Shown here piece after piece: positions 35,072 to 44,412 of a stretch of DNA of 64,000 nt (position 1 is the stretch's first letter; each line of letters begins with the position of its first letter). The stretch spans positions 62,001 to 126,000 of the forward strand of contig JAFEAM010000021.1 in NCBI GenBank assembly GCA_018266395.1, given 5' to 3'. The notes under the pieces are model-generated. The model did not search any database, was not told the origin of the DNA, and saw only the letters and a list, made by a program, of their open reading frames with translations. This DNA is from Bacteroidota bacterium (GTDB taxonomy: Bacteria > Bacteroidota > Bacteroidia > Cytophagales > Cyclobacteriaceae). The position numbers were made by a program, and so were the translations under genes.

Positions 35072-35803
35072 TTGAAGCCGGTGCGCTATATCCTGATCAA
35101 GCTATATACCATCTGGGTACTGTTTGTGTTTACATTTTTCATGATCCTGTATTTGCCGGGAATTCTGATTCCCTTCTTCTTCGGTGATCGATTCGGCTGG
35201 ATCAGCTACAAATTTCTGATGCTATGGTCCTGGACATTCAGCAAACTAAACTTCATACCCTATCGTATAGAGGGACGCGAAAAGATCCGCAAAGGACAAT
35301 CGTACATCTATGTGAGTAATCACACTTCCTATCTTGACATACCGGGCGTATGCCTGACGGTCCCTACACAAATCCGGCCGCTTGCGAAGAAAGAACTCCT
35401 TCGGATTCCGATATTCGGCTGGATTGCCAGCCATGCGGCCATTATCGTGGACCGGTCCAGCAATGAAAGCAGGAAGAAGAGCATGGATCATCTCAAGGCG
35501 ATTCTGAAACAGGGGATATCCATATTGATCTTTCCGGAAGGAACACAAAACAGAAGCAATGATCTTATGCTGCCCTTTTATGACGGCGCATTCCGGATCG
35601 CCGTTGAAACACAGCAGCCTGTGCTGCCCATGGTCATCATGGGTGCAGGAAAGCTCATGCCTCCAAAGAAGATGGTCATCCGGCCCGGCACCATACGGAT
35701 CAAGGTCCTGGACGAAGTGCCAACAGCGGGAATAACATTGAGCGAGGTGGGTGCCCTGAAGGAAAGGGTTCGGGGAATGATGGAAAAGGCTCTTGTATCT
35801 TAG
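35072..35803 (+). CDS. 1-acyl-sn-glycerol-3-phosphate acyltransferase (second PlsC-family copy)
   Basis: 243 residues. A hydrophobic N-terminus is followed by SNHTSYLDIPG (HX4D catalytic motif) and IFPEGTQNRS (substrate motif), with the later GAGKLMPPKKMVIRPGTIRI also typical. The start is taken as TTG at 35072 (MKPVRYILIKLY); GTG at 35081 is an alternative. It is the second such enzyme in the window and has the canonical FPEG motif, unlike the copy at 1725-2501. It converges with the DUF4249 gene (10 nt between stops). Confidence 0.88.
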   Translation: MKPVRYILIKLYTIWVLFVFTFFMILYLPGILIPFFFGDRFGWISYKFLMLWSWTFSKLNFIPYRIEGREKIRKGQSYIYVSNHTSYLDIPGVCLTVPTQIRPLAKKELLRIPIFGWIASHAAIIVDRSSNESRKKSMDHLKAILKQGISILIFPEGTQNRSNDLMLPFYDGAFRIAVETQQPVLPMVIMGAGKLMPPKKMVIRPGTIRIKVLDEVPTAGITLSEVGALKERVRGMMEKALVS

Positions 35804-35813
35804 GGTAATACCA

Positions 35814-36617
35814 CTATTTGTTTTTCACTCTTACCACAACAGTATCAGCATTGATACCGGTAAAGATGCCAAGGCCGTTGGTCACATTGGTGTAAGGAGT
35901 CTTGATGTTCAATGACGAGTTCCCATTGTTATCATAGAGCGCTGCATACTCTGCATTGATACGATACAATATCACCCAATGCCTGCCGTAGTATTGAAAT
36001 TGCCTGGCCCGGATTTCATACGTATTGTTCTGCACCGGATTGCTCCGGAAAATGAAAGTTCTTTCCACATCAGTTGAAGTATTGATGGGTACCGGATTGG
36101 TTTCAATATTCTTCACTACAACGATATAATAGGACTCATCCGGATTGGACCATGTGAGCGTAATCGGATTCGGGAAGGTAGGCTGAACTCCTGTGAACGT
36201 GCTGCTGTTGAATGGCACAATAACGATCGTACTGTCAGAAGCTGTGTAATTCTCAGGAGCCGGAGGGATGACAGTGGCTGCAGATACGGGCTGGCTGTTG
36301 TAATTAAAAGACAACTGGTAAGTAAGGCTCTTGTTCACCTTAAGTGAAGGCAGCGTGTAATAGCCATTCGCATCCTGCGACAAATTGTACGTGTTTGTGC
36401 CGTCCATGACCGTAACAAGCAGTCCATTAATTACGCGGGAAGTATCGGCAGTCGAAAACAAGGCTTCGTTGGTCACCTTGAGGCTGATAATGTGGTTGGC
36501 TGCCAGATACCCCTCCACTACCGGTTTTGCCTGTGAAGTATTTTCCGGTTCAATCTTGGTGCATGCCGCCCCAAGTATGAGACAGAAGATGGTAATATGT
36601 GAGATGCGTGTTTTCAA
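35814..36617 (-). CDS. DUF4249 lipoprotein
   Basis: 267 residues with a lipobox (CLILGAACTKIEP). The body is beta-rich with Ig-like strands (PVVEGYLAANHIISLKVTNEALF; VTVMDGTNTYNLSQDANGYYTL). DUF4249 proteins in Bacteroidota are usually encoded just after a TonB-dependent receptor, as here, and may act as its surface or periplasmic partner. It overlaps the receptor gene by 4 nt, so the pair is co-translated. The ligand is unknown. Confidence 0.85.
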   Translation of the reverse strand: MKTRISHITIFCLILGAACTKIEPENTSQAKPVVEGYLAANHIISLKVTNEALFSTADTSRVINGLLVTVMDGTNTYNLSQDANGYYTLPSLKVNKSLTYQLSFNYNSQPVSAATVIPPAPENYTASDSTIVIVPFNSSTFTGVQPTFPNPITLTWSNPDESYYIVVVKNIETNPVPINTSTDVERTFIFRSNPVQNNTYEIRARQFQYYGRHWVILYRINAEYAALYDNNGNSSLNIKTPYTNVTNGLGIFTGINADTVVVRVKNK

Positions 36618-39334
36618 TTGAGTCTCCAGGATAAAATAATATTGGGTGTGAATCCCAGGTAGTAGACATTGGTTTCAACCAGCTGCCCGCTCACAATCTG
36701 GTAGTCCTTGTACCACACATTTCGATGGTTATATAGATTGAAGAACGACAGACCCAGGCTGTTCATGGCCCCACGTTTGCTCGTCCAGTGGTAAGTGATG
36801 GCGGCATCCATGCGATGGTAGTCAGGCAGCTGCAGACTGTTCTTGGCGCTGACACTTGTGAAGGTGTTGGTGTTCCCGTCAAGCAACGTAATAGTATAGG
36901 CACCCTGCGGAGCGGTGTAAGGCCGTCCAGTTGCATAATACCAGGTGAGGGAAAAGTCCCAGTTCCGCCACCGGTACATGTTGATCGATTTGAACTCATG
37001 TGTCACGTTCTGGCTGGCCAGGTAAGGTTTCTCCTGGTAAACAGGGAACGTATTGGTGGTCTGACTCAGCGTGTAGCCTACCCACCCGTTGTAGTTGCCC
37101 TGCTTTTTCTGGATAAGGAAATCGATCCCATGCGTTTCGCCTGTGCCCTGGTAGAAGCTTTCCGAATAATTGATCTTCCCGAAACTTGGCGTGAAGCGCA
37201 GTGAATACTCGGAAAGTCCTTGCAGGTTCTTGTAGTAGGCCTCGACGTCGAAAAGATATCCATCCGTTTCATAGCTGACGCCGGCGATATAGTGGTCGGC
37301 ATAGCTTACGGGCAGCAGGTTTCCATCGGCGAGCGTCCAGAAGTCACGGCTGCCCTGGAGAATATCCTCACGGATTACACGCTTGGCAAACTGATAGTAT
37401 CTGCCAACAGCCCCCTTCAGGGTGATTCTGTCGGTAACCAGGTAGTTGATTGAAAAGCGCGGTTCATTGTAGGTCTGCTTTGTAACATCATAATAATTGT
37501 AGCGGATGCCGGGAACAATCAAAAGGTGATTGTTAAGAAGCCTGATGTGGTCCTGGAGATACCCGGTATAATTACCGCCCGTGGTGTGGCGGTTGATAAT
37601 GGTACTCGTGTCATTCTGTGAATAGGTGTATTGGATGTCCCATTTGGTCATCATCAGGCCGAATTCAATTGAATTCTTGTCGTTCAGTTTCCACTCGTTG
37701 TCGTTCTTGAAGGAGAAGTCGTACAGGTTGTTGTCCTCCAGCGTTCCGTTCCTCACGGTCTGGGTTTCACCTGTACTTCTGGTGATCGTGTTTTCATTGG
37801 ACCGGTCTCTCCTGCTGAAGTAATTGGAATAGCTGACCAGTGTATTCGAGTAGAACTTTGGATTCCATTGCCTGGACCATTTGAGGCTTGAGCCCGTATT
37901 TCCCCAGGTAGTCACATCATTGATGTTGGAATTAAAGGCGAGGTTGCCTCTGGCAAAGAAATTCGCAGCATCAATTTTGCGTGAATTGTCCATGTCGTCT
38001 GTGCCGTTGTAAAAACTCCATGAGACCACGTCTTTGGTGGTTGGCCGCCAGGTAACCTTGGTATTGAGATCATAGAAATAGGATGACACTGTAGTACCGA
38101 AAGAGCCGAACCGGTTGCGAAATCCTCCCTGCCCCGGAGGTGCAGTCGTTGTACTGTTGTTGCCGCTGAATGTGTTGAAGATCTTGTCGTATAGTGGTCC
38201 CTTCCAGGACTTTCGCGCAGCTGCGAAGACCGTGACCTTGTCGCTGACCGGTCCCTCGCCAAAGAGGTTCATGCTCAGCATGCTGAGATCGCCACCCACA
38301 TTCCACATCCGGTTGCTGCCATCCTTGCCGGTGATTTCCGCCACGCTGGAAAGCCGGCCGCCAAACTTAGATTCAAAGCCTCCTTTATATAACTGCACAT
38401 CTTTCAGTGCATTGTAATTGAAGGCGCTGTAGAATCCGAAAAGGTGATCTACATGGTAAACGGTAAATCCGTCATACAATACCAGGGCCTGATCGGGAGT
38501 ACCTCCTCTTACATAGAGGCCCGCAGAGTTCTCGTTGCTGGCACTCACCCCCGGCATCATTTGAAAAGATCTGAAAATGTCACGCTCTCCCACATTCGGG
38601 AGATTGACAATCTTGGCCGGCGTCATCTTGATCATGCTGATCTTCTCATTCGACTGAAAAGCTGCCACCGATTTCTCCTTCTGTGCGAGGATGGTAACTT
38701 CATTCAGGCTGGTCGCAGCCTGTTCCAATTCAATAATAATCCCTTCCGTCTTGGTATCGGGAGTTAGTTCTATCACCGTTGGATCATATCCCAGGTAGGA
38801 AACAACAATGGTGCTCGTGTCACTTGGAACTTTCAACAGGCTGAAGTATCCGTCCACGTTGGCAGAAGTTCCAATACGTGTACCGAGCACCTGCAGGTTT
38901 ACAAACGGCAGCGTTTCACCCGTCACCTTGTCCTTGATGGTTCCGGTGAGCGAAAGGTCCTGTCGCTGCGGCTTCACGAGTGTCCTTTGCTTTTTGGCCA
39001 CAGGTTTGGCCGAGACTACCTTCTCATCCAGCAATACATACTGATCCACCAGCACGTATGCACCTGTGTTGTCTTTGTAATATTTCAGCCTGTAGGTTTT
39101 GGCCACCTGATCCAGGAAGTCGCTTACGGGGAGATTGAACATTCGTTGCTCATACTGAAGCTTGCTGAATTTCTCACGGTCGAAACTGAACTTGATTCCG
39201 GTTTGGGATGAAATCTCATCCATGACTTTGTCCAGCGTTCCAAGGTACAGACCGTCGATACGGGTAGTCTTGAGATCCTGCGCTCCGGCAGAAAGCGAAA
39301 GCACCAAAAAGATCAAAGCTGCCGGACGCCTCAT
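36614..39334 (-). CDS. TonB-dependent outer-membrane receptor with STN and carboxypeptidase-like domains
   Basis: 906 residues from the ATG at 39334 (MRRPAALIFLVLSLSAGAQ is the signal peptide; the upstream extension to 39532 is rejected). Order: STN domain (about 25-90), a linker, a CarboxypepD_reg-like beta domain (LSLTGTIKDKVTGETLPFVNLQVLGTRIGTSANVDGYFSL), plug (IVNLPNVGERDIFRSFQMMPGVSASNENSAGLYVRGGTPDQ) and a barrel ending in LGFTPNIILSWRLN. The STN domain is the part that signals to an anti-sigma factor in FecA-type systems, but no such gene is adjacent. The substrate is unknown. Confidence 0.93.
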   Translation of the reverse strand: MRRPAALIFLVLSLSAGAQDLKTTRIDGLYLGTLDKVMDEISSQTGIKFSFDREKFSKLQYEQRMFNLPVSDFLDQVAKTYRLKYYKDNTGAYVLVDQYVLLDEKVVSAKPVAKKQRTLVKPQRQDLSLTGTIKDKVTGETLPFVNLQVLGTRIGTSANVDGYFSLLKVPSDTSTIVVSYLGYDPTVIELTPDTKTEGIIIELEQAATSLNEVTILAQKEKSVAAFQSNEKISMIKMTPAKIVNLPNVGERDIFRSFQMMPGVSASNENSAGLYVRGGTPDQALVLYDGFTVYHVDHLFGFYSAFNYNALKDVQLYKGGFESKFGGRLSSVAEITGKDGSNRMWNVGGDLSMLSMNLFGEGPVSDKVTVFAAARKSWKGPLYDKIFNTFSGNNSTTTAPPGQGGFRNRFGSFGTTVSSYFYDLNTKVTWRPTTKDVVSWSFYNGTDDMDNSRKIDAANFFARGNLAFNSNINDVTTWGNTGSSLKWSRQWNPKFYSNTLVSYSNYFSRRDRSNENTITRSTGETQTVRNGTLEDNNLYDFSFKNDNEWKLNDKNSIEFGLMMTKWDIQYTYSQNDTSTIINRHTTGGNYTGYLQDHIRLLNNHLLIVPGIRYNYYDVTKQTYNEPRFSINYLVTDRITLKGAVGRYYQFAKRVIREDILQGSRDFWTLADGNLLPVSYADHYIAGVSYETDGYLFDVEAYYKNLQGLSEYSLRFTPSFGKINYSESFYQGTGETHGIDFLIQKKQGNYNGWVGYTLSQTTNTFPVYQEKPYLASQNVTHEFKSINMYRWRNWDFSLTWYYATGRPYTAPQGAYTITLLDGNTNTFTSVSAKNSLQLPDYHRMDAAITYHWTSKRGAMNSLGLSFFNLYNHRNVWYKDYQIVSGQLVETNVYYLGFTPNIILSWRLN

Positions 39335-39471
39335 GAATTCTTTATCAATTATGGAGGCGTGAAAATGTGCAGTCGACCACGCCGAATCAATACGTGAAAC
39401 ACCTATATATTTTGAATGAGATGAATGGAGAAGATTTGGAGACGAATGGGACGGGTAAGAGGTATACTGGC

Positions 39472-39504
39472 AAAAAAAACGGAGAGGGACCCCTCCCCCT
39501 CCGT
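39472..39504 (-). terminator. intrinsic terminator downstream of the haloperoxidase-like gene
   Basis: On the minus strand an 11-bp GC-rich stem with one mismatch (arms at 39494-39504 and 39479-39489) and a 4-nt GGGG loop is followed directly by eight T residues. It lies 40 nt past the stop of the PAP2 gene and 137 nt before the receptor start, so it should separate these two transcripts. Confidence 0.85.
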
Positions 39505-39544
39505 ACCCAATTGATAAACACTTATCAACCAAACTGTCTTTTAC

Positions 39545-41113
39545 TCAATTCCCTGCTCCATCATTGCCGGCAAAAGTGATGGTGTGCGATGCAACTTTAT
39601 TACCATGGGTCAAACCTGTATTGCAGTCGATCCTGTAATGAATTCCACCGTACAATCTTGACAAGGAAGCCTCCGTGGCCTGATCACTAAAATACTGAGC
39701 ACTGGAAGGAAACAGGTAAGACAAAACTGCTGCCGATGCGCCGGAAAAGGTTGAGTGTCCGGATGCATAAGACGGAAAATTCGGAATACCGGTGCCCGTC
39801 CGTATGGCTGGATCCATTTGCGTGGGACGAGGATTGAAATAATAATACTTGGTTTCCCAACAGGCCACTGCCGCATCATGCAGTGCAATATTCAACAGAG
39901 CAAAAACACGTGCGGCCCGAACTTCGCTGTATCGTGCGTCACGGATATATTCCGCCGCGATGTCATTCCAGTGTCCGGGTGGCGTGTAGGTGCCGGCGCC
40001 GTCAGCCCATTTGTGGACGATGGCAAGACGTTCACGCGTAAGATTCTGCGAATAGTATTTCACCTCATTGACCTGATCCTGCATTTCCGCAGATGCTGTG
40101 GGTGGCGGTGGGAGCGGCCGGTCATTGACAATGTCAGCATCCGTCATCATCCATGCTTTCACTCCAACTGGTGTGCCGCCAATGGTCCGCAAACCGAAGA
40201 ATGGCAGCATCGGTGGCCGTGAAGGAAGATCCAGGCTCAGCCATGGAATCTCACCTCTTGCCACGGCGTTGTCTACAAGCATCTGCCATTGTGCCTTGTT
40301 CCCGCCGGCAGTCTTCATTCCGTCACTGGCAGCTCGTGCAGTAAACAACGCAGCAATGGATTTCCCCAGTGAGAGTCCTGCGGATAGGTCACTGGCAGCG
40401 GCCTTACCGGACCACAGTGCAGCGCTTCTTTGCTCAGCTGCTTTCTTTGTAATTTCCTCCACGGCTGCAGGAAACAGTGACTTGAGCAACTCGGCCGAAA
40501 CGCCCGATAGAACTGCATCCTCGGAAGGATAAGCCGGCAACGCAGTCTTTGGCACCAGTGCCTGAATTCCGTTGTCAACCGTGTAGGGTGCCGGCCTGTT
40601 ATAAAAGTATTTATAGTACCAGGCGGCTTTCATCGCCTCATACTGCGCAACGGCAACATAACTGTATGCACGTGCGGCGTATGGAGGATTGGCAAAGGGG
40701 AAATTGGGATCAGCGAATGGATTCTCTGCATCCGGCACAGGATAACTTCCATCGGCCAGCGGTGCAGGTGGAAGGTTGTAACGTGCCACCAGTTCCCTCA
40801 ATATCTGATTCCAGCGCAGCACGCCTCCTCCGCTCCAATAGTCGATGATGCTCTTCTGCGTTGGATTGAGCTTGCTTTGCAAATCTTTTATCGAAGTCAG
40901 TTCTGACTGATAGGAAGGGTCGGATACCGGCAGCGGGGCTGCCACCGCAACCTGACCCGGTGACGACATGTAAATCATCTTCCAGGTACCGGCATTCTCA
41001 TCCAGTCTGGACGGCTGTAAGGCTGGCAGGCTTTCGTCAAATGAAACATCCCTGTTGCATTGGCTCACCAGTATAACTACCAGTGAGAGCATGAATATCT
41101 TCTTGCGATTCAT
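39545..41113 (-). CDS. vanadium-dependent haloperoxidase / PAP2 phosphatase-fold lipoprotein
   Basis: 522 residues with a lipoprotein-like signal (MLSLVVILVSQCNRD). The C-terminal half carries the PAP2/vanadate motifs: KYYYFNPRP (KX6RP), FPSYASGHSTFSG (PSGH-type) and SRLYGGIHYRIDC (SRX5HX3D). These residues bind vanadate or phosphate. The long helical N-terminal part is as in bacterial vanadium haloperoxidases rather than small PAP2 lipid phosphatases. Either halide oxidation or phosphate ester hydrolysis is possible. It is 6 nt after an outer-membrane barrel gene, with its own terminator. Confidence 0.87.
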   Translation of the reverse strand: MNRKKIFMLSLVVILVSQCNRDVSFDESLPALQPSRLDENAGTWKMIYMSSPGQVAVAAPLPVSDPSYQSELTSIKDLQSKLNPTQKSIIDYWSGGGVLRWNQILRELVARYNLPPAPLADGSYPVPDAENPFADPNFPFANPPYAARAYSYVAVAQYEAMKAAWYYKYFYNRPAPYTVDNGIQALVPKTALPAYPSEDAVLSGVSAELLKSLFPAAVEEITKKAAEQRSAALWSGKAAASDLSAGLSLGKSIAALFTARAASDGMKTAGGNKAQWQMLVDNAVARGEIPWLSLDLPSRPPMLPFFGLRTIGGTPVGVKAWMMTDADIVNDRPLPPPPTASAEMQDQVNEVKYYSQNLTRERLAIVHKWADGAGTYTPPGHWNDIAAEYIRDARYSEVRAARVFALLNIALHDAAVACWETKYYYFNPRPTQMDPAIRTGTGIPNFPSYASGHSTFSGASAAVLSYLFPSSAQYFSDQATEASLSRLYGGIHYRIDCNTGLTHGNKVASHTITFAGNDGAGN

Positions 41114-41119
41114 AGGTGG

Positions 41120-42034
41120 TTATTCGGTTTTGGTGAAATGAAAAGTGTAAAAGATTCCGGCCATCCATTGTGTGGACCGGCCCACATTCCGCCCGTCGAT
41201 CACGGAAGATGCCGTTAGACGAACAGCGAAATCCTTAGGCTTCGACAAATAATACATGAGCACACCGCCAATGCGTGATGCATTCATCATGTTATTCACA
41301 AAAGGCATGTCTTGCCGCCTGATATCGCCACCACCGAGGGTATTCATCTGCATGTAGGTCAGATTGGCCTGCCACTTCGCGATGCGATACCCTGCATCAA
41401 CGTTAAAGTCAAACACGTCATACATTCTGACTTCATTGGTTTCATAAAATGTGTTATTGGTAAAATAGGACGGCCGGTCCAGCGTCACATTGCTGCGGTA
41501 GGTATATCCAGATGACCCGTTCACGAACCAGCCTTGCCTGAAGGTATAGTTGAAAGTAACCCGGGCTGCCAGGTTCGTGCTGTGAAGCCCTATCGACAAC
41601 GGTAGGAAATCGGGAGTGTAATTGCTCATTGGTGTGGAGAAACTTCCTACAACATGGGCGGTGAACCGGCCCTTATCGGAGTCCAGCCTGTAAAACCGGT
41701 ACTTTGCTGCCAACGTGAAGTCTTGCAGCCCTTCCATGTCGTGCAGCGTTCCGCCGCTGGTGTGATTCTTGACATAAGGCAGGCTGCCGATCACATTGAG
41801 CCGGTCTGTGATTCCGTAAATCCCCATCCACATGTATTGCTGTGACTGGAGGGTACCAATGTTCTGATTGCTTCTCTCCAGCGTCCCTTCCCAATATGTA
41901 CTCCAGTTCTCCTGACCATACATCAGGCCGGTGCACAACTTGCCGCGGCCCATCATGATGCCGTCGGTAAGGGTCTGGGCCATCGCAGGGACTGCATTGA
42001 ATGCGATGACCAGACTTAGTAAAGTCTTTTTCAT
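41120..42034 (-). CDS. outer-membrane beta-barrel protein (transporter-like)
   Basis: 304 residues from the ATG at 42034 (signal peptide MKKTLLSLVIAFNAVPAMAQ). The mature part alternates aromatic-rich strands (QYMWMGIYGITDRLNVIGSLPY; FTLAAKYRFYRLDSDKGRFTAHVVGSFS; TQWMAGIFYTFHF at the C-terminus), consistent with a barrel of 10-14 strands of the MetA-pathway/transporter type. A longer start at 42121 is rejected. It lies just upstream of the haloperoxidase-like gene, so it could carry that enzyme's substrate. Confidence 0.8.
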   Translation of the reverse strand: MKKTLLSLVIAFNAVPAMAQTLTDGIMMGRGKLCTGLMYGQENWSTYWEGTLERSNQNIGTLQSQQYMWMGIYGITDRLNVIGSLPYVKNHTSGGTLHDMEGLQDFTLAAKYRFYRLDSDKGRFTAHVVGSFSTPMSNYTPDFLPLSIGLHSTNLAARVTFNYTFRQGWFVNGSSGYTYRSNVTLDRPSYFTNNTFYETNEVRMYDVFDFNVDAGYRIAKWQANLTYMQMNTLGGGDIRRQDMPFVNNMMNASRIGGVLMYYLSKPKDFAVRLTASSVIDGRNVGRSTQWMAGIFYTFHFTKTE

Positions 42035-42163
42035 ATATGTATAAGCATCCAGTGCGGCATATTGCAACACAGGACTTGGTTGAGTTAAAAAAAGAATTGA
42101 TTTAAAATGGACAGCGATCAAGCACAGTCGCCTGCCCTCACATCAATGTGATGTATGTAAAAA

Positions 42164-42694
42164 TTATCTGCCTTCCGGCGGAAGGAGAATGGAGTGCTCA
42201 AAGGATGAAACGATACTGATCACAGATGTCGAAAGAGCCTTATTCAATATCCATCCCTGATGCTCAAAAGTAACGCCGATGCGTTCGGAAAAATATTCTT
42301 TAATAAATCCGGGAAAGGCCTTCGCAGCCGGTTTGCCATCGGACGGCTTGTCCGAAAAGGTCTTTACCAATTCACCCAGTTGCTGGTTAATCTGGTTGCT
42401 TTCCGTGTCCTTGATACAGGCCAGGTAAACAGCATCCAAGTCGGTCTTCTGCTGGGTGATCCTGTAGATCTCTCCCTCAAATTCAAATTGTCCATTGGCA
42501 GGCTGCCACTCCCCGTTCTTTGTGTTATAGGGAACTTCCAGTGGAATGCGCACTACCATCTCCTGATTCTTATTCTGATTCGCGTCAGCCCAGTCTATTG
42601 AAACGTGCCATCTCCACCCCTCCATGACCAGGTAATATCCCGCCACGTTGAGGAGGATGATGAGGAGAAATAAGGTTGCGAGAGCCCGTTTCAT
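42164..42694 (-). CDS. membrane-anchored protein of unknown function
   Basis: 176 residues. A transmembrane segment at residues 4-24 is followed by a soluble region with a beta-rich start (MVVRIPLEVPYNTKNGEWQPANGQFEFEGEIYRITQQK). A helical middle follows (QINQQLGELVKTF), then a hydrophobic C-terminal strand (TSVISIVSSFEHSILLPPEG). No family is recognised. It lies between rsmG (57 nt upstream) and the outer-membrane barrel gene (129 nt downstream). Size and topology resemble small periplasmic proteins found beside outer-membrane transporters, which is inference. Confidence 0.75.
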   Translation of the reverse strand: MKRALATLFLLIILLNVAGYYLVMEGWRWHVSIDWADANQNKNQEMVVRIPLEVPYNTKNGEWQPANGQFEFEGEIYRITQQKTDLDAVYLACIKDTESNQINQQLGELVKTFSDKPSDGKPAAKAFPGFIKEYFSERIGVTFEHQGWILNKALSTSVISIVSSFEHSILLPPEGR

Positions 42695-42751
42695 CTGTAC
42701 AAGGATAGAAAATAAATAATGTAAAACGCAACAGGCATGCTTTAAAACCCT

Positions 42752-43378
42752 CTAAACGGGCACATAAACCACCTTTTTTGTGGCAAAGAAATCCTCCTGA
42801 AAGAATGTTTGTAGTTCGTAGACGCTGTAAGGTTTTTTGAGTTCGTCCATCTCCTCGTCCACCTCACCGCCCTTCAGGTAGAGGATTCCGTTGTCGAGCG
42901 AATGGCGGGACTTATCCTTTACTTTATTTCTCACCCAGCCATAGAATTCACTCATTCGGGTCACAGCCCTGCTCACGATGAAGTCGTATTTGTGCTTCAG
43001 TTCCTCCGCCCGGATCTGCTGTGCTGTAACATTGGTGATCCCTGCTCCCCTGCACACCTCCACCACTACAGTGATCTTCTTACCAATTGAATCAACCAGG
43101 GTGAATTTGCTTTCAGGAAACAGGATAGCCAGTGGTATGCCGGGGAATCCTCCGCCGGTACCAACATCAAGGATCTCTGCCGCCGGAAGAAATGGGACGA
43201 TTTTGGCAATCCCCAGCGAATGAAGTATGTGATTGACGTAAAGATTCTCAATGTCCTTCCTGGAAATCACATTGATTTTCCCATTCCATTCCTTGTACAA
43301 CGGGCCCAGGGACTCAAATTGACTTATTTGCTTATCTGTGAGGTGAGAGAAGTATTTGAGTATAATATCGGTCTCCAT
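42752..43378 (-). CDS. rsmG: 16S rRNA (guanine527-N7)-methyltransferase
   Basis: 208 residues from the ATG at 43378; an in-frame start at 43432 adds an unlikely hydrophobic stretch. RsmG methylates N7 of G527 in 16S rRNA. The motifs are YVNHILHSLGIAK, ILDVGTGGGFPGIPLAILFPE (SAM binding) and FIVSRAVTRM. The gene is usually beside gidA or in an ori region in other bacteria, but here it stands between an unknown anchored protein and a divergent peptidase gene. Confidence 0.94.
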   Translation of the reverse strand: METDIILKYFSHLTDKQISQFESLGPLYKEWNGKINVISRKDIENLYVNHILHSLGIAKIVPFLPAAEILDVGTGGGFPGIPLAILFPESKFTLVDSIGKKITVVVEVCRGAGITNVTAQQIRAEELKHKYDFIVSRAVTRMSEFYGWVRNKVKDKSRHSLDNGILYLKGGEVDEEMDELKKPYSVYELQTFFQEDFFATKKVVYVPV

Positions 43379-43496
43379 GTCGGGTTTCACGCAAAATACG
43401 GCCTGCCAACTTAATAACCACGCGAGTGCCACACTTCGGTACTTTGAGCCTTTAGACTAAAATTCTAATTTGCCTTTCTCAAATTGTCATTTGATT

Positions 43497-44300
43497 ATGA
43501 AGCGCCGCAAGTTTATTCAATCTGCCTCCACAGCTGCTGTGGCCATCGGATTACCTGTGATGGGACAGGGTGAAAGCAAAATGAACGAGACAAGATCCGC
43601 ACCAGCAGAGCCTGTGAGAAAGGTATTCGCGTTCGGAGGAGGGCGTGACAAGAGTATCCTCCGTTTCATGATTCAATTGACAGGAAAAGAAAATCCTAAA
43701 ATAGCCTTCGTACCCACGGCCACAGGCGACAGCATCATTTCGGTGAACTCCTGGTATGCCTATTGTGAGGACACCAACATCCGGCCTTATGTGCTGCGGA
43801 CGTTCATCAGCTCCTATGACACCAAGGAAAGTTTTGAGGAAACAATCATGAAGATGGATGCGATTTACGTTGGCGGCGGAAACACCCTGAACATGCTGGC
43901 CGTCTGGAAGGCGCACGGCATAGATGCCTCGCTCCGAAAGGCATATGATAAAGGTATTCTGATGACCGGCGCGAGCGCAGGATCACTTTGCTGGTTCCAG
44001 AGCGGCACAACAGACTCCCGACCGAAAGACCTGAGTCAGATCGAATGTATGGGCTGGCTCAAAGGATCGCATTGCCCTCATTATAACGTTGAAGAGTTCC
44101 GTCGTCCTGTGTATCAGGATCTCATCAAGAAAAGCGTCCTTCCGCCCGGCTACGCCTGTGATAATCTGTCCGGCGTTTATTTCGAGAATGAGAAAATGGT
44201 CAAATGCGTTTCTTTTCACGAAAAGGCCAGGTCCTATTACGTGGATTTGGTGAATGGGACGGTCAGCGAAAAAGAGTTGCCATTTGAACTGATCAAGTAA
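43497..44300 (+). CDS. peptidase S51 (peptidase E/cyanophycinase-like), exported
   Basis: 267 residues from the ATG at 43497. MKRRKFIQSASTAAVAIGLPVMG is a twin-arginine-like signal. The nucleophile is Ser160 in MTGASAGSLCW (GxSAG), preceded by the family's YVGGGNTLNML. The PHYN motif follows at about residue 200. Peptidase E cleaves N-terminal aspartyl dipeptides and cyanophycinases cleave Asp-Arg dipeptides from cyanophycin; the export signal argues for an extracytoplasmic dipeptidase. The exact specificity is unknown. Confidence 0.86.
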   Translation: MKRRKFIQSASTAAVAIGLPVMGQGESKMNETRSAPAEPVRKVFAFGGGRDKSILRFMIQLTGKENPKIAFVPTATGDSIISVNSWYAYCEDTNIRPYVLRTFISSYDTKESFEETIMKMDAIYVGGGNTLNMLAVWKAHGIDASLRKAYDKGILMTGASAGSLCWFQSGTTDSRPKDLSQIECMGWLKGSHCPHYNVEEFRRPVYQDLIKKSVLPPGYACDNLSGVYFENEKMVKCVSFHEKARSYYVDLVNGTVSEKELPFELIK

Positions 44301-44412
44301 CGGTAAACTGTTTTCTCCGGTCAGGAGCAATTGGCGGTTTCCGGAAGTGCAAAGACAACCTTTGCAGTAAATGACTCGTTTCCATCTACACCTTTAACGA
44401 TTTATCAGAACT

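Noticed and set aside
39335-39532. Extended N-terminus for the TonB receptor
   Set aside because: The added 66 residues cross a strong terminator (39472-39504) and precede a normal signal peptide; they are not coding.
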